From Deinococcus phoenicis (GTDB taxonomy: Bacteria; Deinococcota; Deinococci; Deinococcales; Deinococcaceae), in the NCBI RefSeq assembly GCF_000599865.1, contig NZ_JHAC01000038.1:1-10000 (forward strand): a DNA stretch of 10,000 bases, read 5' to 3'. The notes beneath the pieces are model-generated. The model was not told the DNA's origin. It saw only the letters and a list, made by a program, of their open reading frames with translations, and searched no databases. Shown in pieces: positions 1 to 10,000 of the stretch. Within the stretch, counting starts at the first letter, position 1. Every line of letters begins with the position of its first letter. The translations under genes were made by a program, and so were the position numbers.

Positions 1-62
<62 letters not shown>

Positions 63-86
63 GGTTCGGCGCCCTTCGGGGCAGGA

Positions 87-115
87 GGGGGAGGCCAGCC
101 GGTCTCCCCTCTTTT
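87..115 (+). terminator. Intrinsic terminator of tuf
   Basis: Bases 87-96 pair with 101-110 (GC-rich, with two G-T pairs) around an AGCC loop. CTTTT follows at 111-115. A smaller GCCC-TTCG-GGGC hairpin with a UUCG-type tetraloop lies just upstream at 71-82. The position 25 bp after the tuf stop and before a new promoter fits termination of the tuf transcript. Confidence 0.8.
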
Positions 116-127
116 GTGCGTCACGGG

Positions 128-194
<67 letters not shown>

Positions 195-221
195 ACTTCA
201 GCAGAAAGTGGAGGGCTGGGA

Positions 222-257
222 GCGCCGACCGGGAGGCAACGCCTCGCCGGAAAGCGC
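222..257 (+). promoter_or_regulatory. Stem-loop in the rpmG 5' UTR beside the ribosome binding site
   Basis: A long hairpin ends 1 nt before the AAAGGAG ribosome binding site (259-265). GCGC (222-225) pairs with GCGC (254-257). After an internal loop, CCGG (229-232) pairs with CCGG (247-250), and GAGGC (233-237) with GCCTC (241-245), around an AAC loop and with one bulged G (246). It could influence ribosome loading on rpmG. I know of no described leader family that it matches. Confidence 0.5.
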
Positions 258-272
258 GAAAGGAGCAGCAAC

Positions 273-440
<168 letters not shown>

Positions 441-446
441 CCTCGC

Positions 447-495
447 AGCCGGGCTGCTGCGGGCTGCGGTAGCCCGGCCACGGGTCGGCTTTTTT
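447..495 (+). terminator. Possible leaky terminator between rpmG and secE
   Basis: A G+C-rich segment ends in six T (490-495). GCCGGGCT (448-455) can pair with AGCCCGGC (471-478). Alternatively AGCCG (447-451) can pair with CGGCT (486-490), directly abutting the T-run. The first form leaves 11 nt before the T-run, so this is not a clean terminator. It may reduce read-through from rpmG into secE, for which I see no separate promoter. Confidence 0.4.
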
Positions 496-529
496 CCTCT
501 CTGAAGGCAAGGACGGGCAAGGTGAGCGC

Positions 530-1278
<749 letters not shown>

Positions 1279-1309
1279 GGCTCTTTTCCTGAGGGCCGCA
1301 GGGCCAGAC

Positions 1310-1338
1310 TTGGCAGACGCGCACTGGCCCTGTACACT
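1310..1338 (+). promoter_or_regulatory. Sigma70-type promoter for rplK-rplA
   Basis: TTGGCA (1310-1315) and TACACT (1333-1338) are separated by exactly 17 bp, with the predicted start near 1345. The promoter lies 31 bp after the nusG stop and gives a leader of about 95 nt before rplK. Confidence 0.75.
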
Positions 1339-1348
1339 GTAAAAGTTG

Positions 1349-1379
1349 CTGCTGGAATGGAGACTCTCCCTTTCAGCAG
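1349..1379 (+). promoter_or_regulatory. 5'-terminal hairpin of the rplK leader
   Basis: Bases 1349-1357 pair with 1371-1379 (one G-T pair). After one mismatch (1358/1370), GGAG (1359-1362) pairs with CTCC (1366-1369) around a 3-nt loop. This 13-bp stem starts about 4 nt after the predicted transcript start. No T-run follows, so it is not a terminator. It may protect the 5' end or belong to leader regulation. Confidence 0.5.
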
Positions 1380-1400
1380 GACTTAGCGTCAGCACCCCGC

Positions 1401-1427
1401 AGCTCCTCGGAGCGGGCCGGGGGAGCT
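1401..1427 (+). promoter_or_regulatory. Possible L1-binding structure upstream of rplK
   Basis: AGCTCC (1401-1406) pairs with GGAGCT (1422-1427). Beyond an asymmetric internal loop, CGG (1408-1410) pairs with CCG (1417-1419). The stem directly touches the rplK ribosome binding site, TAAGGAGG (1427-1434). In E. coli, L1 represses its own operon by binding a structured site in the rplK leader. Two short helices separated by an asymmetric loop resemble that layout, but I cannot confirm the conserved contact bases. A competing pairing, CCCGC with GCGGG (1396-1400/1411-1415), also exists. Confidence 0.3.
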
Positions 1428-1440
1428 AAGGAGGAAACGC

Positions 1441-2566
<1,126 letters not shown>

Positions 2567-2573
2567 CTTTTTC

Positions 2574-2615
2574 GGGGAGGGCGCCGTGCGCCTCTTGTGC
2601 CGCTCGCCTCTCCCC
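2574..2615 (+). other. Two-tier stem-loop after rplA, without a T-run
   Basis: Bases 2574-2583 pair with 2605-2615 (10 bp, one bulged T at 2609). Inside, GCGC (2588-2591) pairs with GTGC (2597-2600) around CTCTT. It begins 8 bp after the rplA stop. No T-run follows, so it is not a canonical intrinsic terminator. It may stabilise the rplKA mRNA 3' end or mark an RNA processing site. Confidence 0.45.
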
Positions 2616-2643
2616 CACTGAACTTCGGCACCCCGGTGCGCTG

Positions 2644-2735
<92 letters not shown>

Positions 2736-2765
2736 ACTTGTTCACCACAAAGGAGGTTCCCCCAC

Positions 2766-3296
2766 GTGGCGAACGCACGCAATCAGCAGAACCTGACCAG
2801 CCTCAAGGGCAGCCTCTCGGGCGTCGAGACGTTCTATGTCGTCGACTACCAGGGCCTGTCCGCCGGGCAGCTCAGCAAGCTGCGTCAAGACATCCGCGAG
2901 AAGGGTGGCCAGCTTATCGTGGCCAAGAACACCCTGATCAACCTCGCCCTTCAGGAAGGTGGCCGTGACTTCGGCGATACCCTGAAAGGCCCCAGCGCCC
3001 TGGTGCTGGCCCATGCAGACCCCGCTGGCGTCGCCAAGGCGCTCAGTGACGCGTCCAAGGGCAACGACCGCGGCATCCCCGCCATGAAGGGCGGCTTTGT
3101 CGAGGGCAACCGCGTCGACGTGAAGGTCATCGAGCGTCTGGCGAGCCTCGGCAGCAAGCAGAGCCTTCAGGGTGAGTTTGTGGGCGTGCTCAGCGCGCAC
3201 CTCAGCAACTTCGTGGGGATTCTCGAAGCGTACCAGGCCAAGCTCGGCGGCGGCGACGCCAACCCCGAAGCGGCCAGCGCCGAAGCCCAGGGCTAA
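2766..3296 (+). CDS. rplJ: 50S ribosomal protein L10
   Basis: The 176-residue product is L10 (P0-like), the stalk base that anchors L7/L12 dimers to 23S rRNA beside L11. The N-terminal rRNA-binding domain includes [23 protein letters not shown] (about 23-45) and KNTLINLAL (54-62), both conserved in L10. The C-terminal part after about 130 forms the helix that binds L7/L12 ([20 protein letters not shown] region) and ends in an Ala/Glu-rich tail. The start is GTG, set by a strong AAAGGAGG at 2749-2756, 9 nt upstream. It is followed 57 bp later by rplL with no terminator between, so the two should be cotranscribed. Confidence 0.97.
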   Translation: MANARNQQNLTSLKGSLSGVETFYVVDYQGLSAGQLSKLRQDIREKGGQLIVAKNTLINLALQEGGRDFGDTLKGPSALVLAHADPAGVAKALSDASKGNDRGIPAMKGGFVEGNRVDVKVIERLASLGSKQSLQGEFVGVLSAHLSNFVGILEAYQAKLGGGDANPEAASAEAQG

Positions 3297-3353
3297 GCTC
3301 TCCCTCTTCCCACCTCTTTACCCCAACCCAATCCAATACCGGAGGACATCACC

Positions 3354-3722
<369 letters not shown>

Positions 3723-3744
3723 AGTTCCTTCCCACCGGGAGTGC

Positions 3745-3772
3745 AGCCCCCGCCCCACGGTGGGGGCTTTCT
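3745..3772 (+). terminator. Intrinsic terminator of rplJ-rplL
   Basis: A perfect 10-bp stem (3745-3754 with 3759-3768, including one G-T pair) has a CCAC loop and runs into TTTCT. The stem is very G+C-rich and lies 22 bp after the rplL stop. This is a strong candidate end for the ribosomal-protein transcript. Confidence 0.85.
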
Positions 3773-3809
3773 GCTGCCGGGACCCTATCCACCTTTCGTA
3801 ATCTATCTT

Positions 3810-3839
3810 ACTATTCTCCGGGTCCAGACCGGCGATAGT
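3810..3839 (+). promoter_or_regulatory. Hairpin in the upstream region of the cold-shock gene
   Basis: ACTAT (3810-3814) pairs with ATAGT (3835-3839), and CCGG (3818-3821) can pair with CCGG (3829-3832). The surrounding stretch (about 3785-3865) is noticeably more A+T-rich than the rest of the window and must hold the csp promoter. I see no clear -35/-10 pair; TACTAT at 3809-3814 is only a weak -10 candidate. If the start lies upstream of 3810, this hairpin is in the leader. Confidence 0.35.
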
Positions 3840-3869
3840 AGGCAGGTAGTTTTCCAGCAGATCTTTTTG

Positions 3870-3900
3870 AGAGACGCGGTAAACAAGTCGCGTCTCTTTT
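3870..3900 (+). terminator. Terminator-like hairpin in the csp leader
   Basis: AGAGACGCG (3870-3878) pairs perfectly with CGCGTCTCT (3889-3897) around a 10-nt loop. The 3' arm ends in a run of T (3897-3900, then CTGTTCT). It lies 30 bp before the cold-shock start codon, after the only plausible promoter region, so it is inside the leader. It may act as an attenuator or a temperature-sensitive element, or end a short leader RNA of under 100 nt. Confidence 0.6.
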
Positions 3901-3929
3901 CTGTTCTGGAAACGCACGAGGAGTTGAAG

Positions 3930-4196
3930 ATGGCTGTAGGCAAAGTGAAGTGGTTCAACGCGGAAAAAGGCTTCGGATTTATCGAGACGGAAGGCAGCGA
4001 CGACGTGTTCGCGCACTTCAGCGCCATCCAGGCTCAGGGCTTCAAGAAGCTCAACGAGGGTGACGAGGTCGAGTTCGAGATCGAACCCGGTCAGCGCGGC
4101 AAGGGACCCCAGGCCAAGAACATCGTCGTGACGAAGGCTGCCCCGGCTCCCGCCTACGGCGACCGCCCTGCCCGCCGCGACAACAACCGCTGGTAA
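3930..4196 (+). CDS. Cold-shock domain protein
   Basis: The 88-residue protein is a CspA-family single-strand nucleic-acid-binding protein, acting as an RNA chaperone in the cytoplasm. The five-stranded cold-shock domain covers residues 1-69. It has [15 protein letters not shown] (4-18) with the RNP1 motif KGFGFI, and the RNP2 motif as VFAHFS (26-31), where most homologues have VFVHFS. It carries an extra tail of about 19 residues (70-88), rich in Ala, Pro, Arg and ending DNNRW, beyond the usual 65-70 aa. The start at 3930 follows AGGAG (3919-3923) by 6 nt. An open frame continues upstream to 3741 but runs through the terminator and leader hairpins and is not coding. The gene is monocistronic, with its own terminator downstream. 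Which csp paralogue it is cannot be told. Confidence 0.95.
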   Translation: MAVGKVKWFNAEKGFGFIETEGSDDVFAHFSAIQAQGFKKLNEGDEVEFEIEPGQRGKGPQAKNIVVTKAAPAPAYGDRPARRDNNRW

Positions 4197-4212
4197 TCCC
4201 CATTCAAGCAAC

Positions 4213-4241
4213 AAAGAGGCCCGTCACTGGGCCTCTTTTTT
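4213..4241 (+). terminator. Bidirectional terminator between csp and the TPR gene
   Basis: A perfect 10-bp stem, AAAGAGGCCC (4213-4222) with GGGCCTCTTT (4229-4238), has a GTCACT loop and T-runs. It ends in six T on the plus strand (4236-4241). On the minus strand it runs into TTTGTTG. It therefore probably serves both convergent genes, more efficiently for csp. Confidence 0.88.
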
Positions 4242-4270
4242 ATTGCTGATTTATTGCTGGATGCTGGCGG

Positions 4271-5050
4271 TTATTTCAGCTCGCGCCGCAGGCCCGCCGC
4301 CAACTGGAACCACTCGCGTTCCTGGCGCTTGTAGAGACTGGTGGCCCGCTGTTCGGTGCGGGCCAGCGCACTGAGCAGCGTGGCCGCCTCTTCCCGTCTG
4401 CCCTGCTTCAGCAGAAACTGGGCGTAACGGGCGCGGGGTTCCTCGGTGGTTGCGGCGGTCATGGCCTCGCGGTACGTCGCATCGGCCTCGGCGGTCTTGC
4501 CCTGCGCCTCCTGGGCCTGGGCGAGCAGCGTCAGGGTCCGGGTCCGGGTGGCCGCACTGGTGCGGAGGTCCACCCGGTTCAGGTACGCTTCGGCCGCCGC
4601 CGCCCGTCCCCGCGCCAGATCGAGTTCGGCGCTGGTGAGCAGCACCACCGGGTCGTCGGCATAGATGCCGCTCAGCAGGGGCGCGAGGGTGGCCTGTGCT
4701 TCCTCGGGCCTGCCCGCACGGGCCTGGAGCGCCGCGAGATCGGCGCGGTGGGAGAGGGTGTCGCTCTCGGCCAGCCGCGCCTGGGCCTCACGGATGCGGG
4801 TGTCGAGAGGTTTGATGGCCTCCAAGCCTGTCTGAAAGGCGGCTCCAGCGCGGCGACCACCCCCCCGCAACGTGGGCAGGAACTCCAGGAAAAGGTACGC
4901 GAGAACGCCGAGATACGAGCCAATCAGCAGGATGAAGATCCAGTAGAAGTTGCGCCGGGTGACGACCGCATGGACCAGAAAAATGATCTGGAGCGCGCCG
5001 GACAGGTACAGCAGCCAGGGATAATGGTTCAGGAAGGCCAGGGGATTCAC
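4271..5050 (-). CDS. Membrane-anchored TPR-like repeat protein, function unknown
   Basis: The 259-residue product is not assigned a function. Two hydrophobic helices lie at about residues 11-30 and 36-58. They are separated by a short TRRNFYW turn and end in FLEFLP, an arrangement like the N-terminal domain found in some phospholipase-D-type and related membrane proteins. Residues about 84-235 form at least three degenerate helix-turn-helix repeats with TPR character, such as LLAQAQEAQGKTAEADATY (175-193) and YAQFLLKQGRREEAATLLSA (209-228). The bulk is therefore probably a protein-interaction scaffold at the membrane. There is no signal peptide cleavage motif. The start is GTG with a poorly spaced GGAAG one base upstream, so the start is uncertain. 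No in-frame alternative is better. It is convergent with csp and divergent from rpoB. I see no clear promoter. Similar membrane/TPR hypothetical proteins are known in other bacteria. Confidence 0.85.
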   Translation of the reverse strand: MNPLAFLNHYPWLLYLSGALQIIFLVHAVVTRRNFYWIFILLIGSYLGVLAYLFLEFLPTLRGGGRRAGAAFQTGLEAIKPLDTRIREAQARLAESDTLSHRADLAALQARAGRPEEAQATLAPLLSGIYADDPVVLLTSAELDLARGRAAAAEAYLNRVDLRTSAATRTRTLTLLAQAQEAQGKTAEADATYREAMTAATTEEPRARYAQFLLKQGRREEAATLLSALARTEQRATSLYKRQEREWFQLAAGLRRELK

Positions 5051-5180
5051 GCTTCCGATGGTACGGGCTGGGAGCTGACGTCGGGTTATGACATGCGGCC
5101 GCCAAAAGGACAGCCCAAAGCACCGCGAGGCGTGCAGGGCTACCGGGTGCCTGCCAAAGCCCTCCGGCTCTTCCGGCCAC
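5051..5180. other. Divergent intergenic region upstream of the rpoB promoter
   Basis: This 130-bp part of the 355-bp gene-free stretch separates the minus-strand TPR gene from the rpoB promoter. The only clear structure is a stem-loop at 5112-5141: AGCCC (5112-5116) pairs with GGGCT (5137-5141), enclosing GCA...TGC and CGC...GCG pairs. It should hold the promoter of the TPR gene on the minus strand, but I see no convincing -35/-10 pair. Confidence 0.5.
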
Positions 5181-5209
5181 TTGACAATGGGCTGCCTTTA
5201 GCATAGACT
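5181..5209 (+). promoter_or_regulatory. Strong sigma70-type promoter for rpoB-rpoC
   Basis: A perfect -35 box TTGACA (5181-5186) and a -10 box TAGACT (5204-5209) are separated by 17 bp. The predicted start is near 5216. This gives rpoB a leader of about 190 nt. It is the best -35 match in the window and shows that rpoBC need not depend on read-through from rplJL. Confidence 0.88.
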
Positions 5210-5218
5210 CTTCTGTGG

Positions 5219-5236
5219 CCGACCATGATGGGTTGG
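5219..5236 (+). promoter_or_regulatory. 5'-terminal hairpin of the rpoB leader
   Basis: CCGACC (5219-5224) pairs with GGTTGG (5231-5236), including one G-T pair, around an ATGATG loop. It begins about 3 nt after the predicted start. It may protect the mRNA 5' end. Confidence 0.4.
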
Positions 5237-5289
5237 ACGGGAGACCTTTGCAGGGACGCGGACTCCACAATTAACACTCGATCACGGGA

Positions 5290-5340
5290 CACAGCCGAGC
5301 AGGGCTGTGGTCTCGGCCGCGCTTTTGCCCGGCCGTTTTT
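5290..5340 (+). promoter_or_regulatory. Candidate transcription attenuator in the rpoB leader
   Basis: CGGCCG (5314-5319) pairs with CGGCCG (5330-5335), and TTTTT follows at 5336-5340, giving an intrinsic-terminator shape 65 bp before the rpoB start. Just upstream, CACAGCC (5290-5296) pairs with GGCTGTG (5303-5309). A third pairing, GCCGAG (5294-5299) with CTCGGC (5312-5317), is perfect and excludes both others, so it could act as an antiterminator. A further T-run lies at 5353-5357. The pairings are seen in the sequence; the regulation is inferred. Confidence 0.55.
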
Positions 5341-5405
5341 CCCGACTGCGCCTTTTTCCGCCCCGGAAGGCCGCAGCAGCAACACCCAGGGTGCGCGAGG
5401 TGTGA

Positions 5406-8864
<3,459 letters not shown>

Positions 8865-8869
8865 AGCGC

Positions 8870-8949
8870 TGTCTAAAGGTCAAACGGCCTAACCGTCTGA
8901 AAGCTGAAAGCACAAGCGTTAGACCGTTTGACGGTTCGACCGTTAGACC
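8870..8949. repeat. Palindromic array of degenerate 8-bp repeats between rpoB and rpoC
   Basis: Four tandem octamers at 8918-8949 read GTTAGACC, GTTTGACG, GTTCGACC, GTTAGACC (consensus GTTNGACC). Four octamers in the opposite orientation lie at 8870-8901: TGTCTAAA, GGTCAAAC, GGCCTAAC, CGTCTGAA (consensus GGTCNAAC). The arms match at 23 of 32 positions and are separated by 16 bp, so the transcript can fold into one long imperfect hairpin. It occupies most of the 104-bp gap and no T-run follows. It may be a member of a dispersed small intergenic repeat family of the kind reported in Deinococcus, but I could not check this. Confidence 0.8.
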
Positions 8950-8952
8950 CAT

Positions 8953-8966
8953 TCTCCGAAGGAGAG
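8953..8966 (+). promoter_or_regulatory. rpoC ribosome binding site inside a small hairpin
   Basis: AAGGAGAG (8959-8966) lies 2 nt before the rpoC ATG. Just upstream, TCTCC (8953-8957) can pair with GGAGA (8961-8965) over a 3-nt GAA loop, covering the ribosome binding site. The hairpin is short and may only modestly affect initiation. Confidence 0.45.
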
Positions 8967-8968
8967 CA

Positions 8969-10000
<1,032 letters not shown>

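Noticed and set aside
441..529. A tRNA-Trp gene, often found between rpmG and secE or near tuf
   Set aside because: No cloverleaf, anticodon arm or T-loop GTTCRA-type sequence is present; the region only holds a terminator-like structure.
3741..3929. N-terminal extension of the cold-shock protein from a GTG at 3741
   Set aside because: It would translate the rplL terminator and the csp leader hairpins. A proper ribosome binding site and the family's N-terminus place the start at 3930.
5086..5102. A possible radiation/desiccation response motif (RDRM) upstream of the TPR gene
   Set aside because: On the minus strand ATGTCAT matches half of the consensus palindrome TTATGTCATTGACATAA as I recall it, but the other half does not match.
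8870..8949. CRISPR array
   Set aside because: The units are 8 bp, contiguous without spacers and partly inverted, so they are not CRISPR repeats.

Overview
This window is a translation and transcription core-gene cluster from a high-GC bacterium. It is most likely a Deinococcus or close relative. This rests on the protein sequences (the RpoB and L1 sequences, an RpoB of 1152 aa, and an RpoC with a barrel-rich insertion of the Deinococcus-Thermus type after its N-terminal zinc ribbon), on the gene order, and on recognition without any database search.

Layout. The last 19 codons of tuf (EF-Tu) are followed by an intrinsic terminator. A strong sigma70-type promoter then precedes rpmG (L33), secE and nusG; secE and nusG overlap as ATGA. 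A second promoter precedes rplK (L11) and rplA (L1), which overlap by 8 bp. A third, weaker promoter and a structured leader precede rplJ (L10) and rplL (L7/L12), ending in a strong terminator. Next come a monocistronic cold-shock gene with a structured leader and, on the minus strand, a gene for a two-helix membrane protein with TPR-like repeats. The two converge on a shared bidirectional terminator. A near-consensus promoter (TTGACA-17-TAGACT) then starts a leader of about 190 nt ahead of rpoB, followed by rpoC, which runs off the right edge.

How it fits together. The genes supply the ribosomal stalk and L1 arm (L11, L1, L10, L7/L12), L33, the SecE translocon subunit, the elongation factor NusG, and the beta and beta' subunits of RNA polymerase. 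In many bacteria rplJL and rpoBC form one transcript. Here two unrelated genes, a terminator and a new promoter separate them, so ribosomal protein and polymerase synthesis appear to be controlled separately.

The coding content is ordinary; the interest is in the non-coding DNA. Terminator-like hairpins lie inside the leaders of rpmG, csp and rpoB, and the rpoB one has a mutually exclusive alternative stem. Each of the four predicted transcripts begins with a hairpin a few nt from its predicted start. The rpoB-rpoC gap holds a palindromic array of degenerate 8-bp repeats. I see no mobile element, CRISPR array, tRNA or rRNA gene, and no convincing wholly new protein system.
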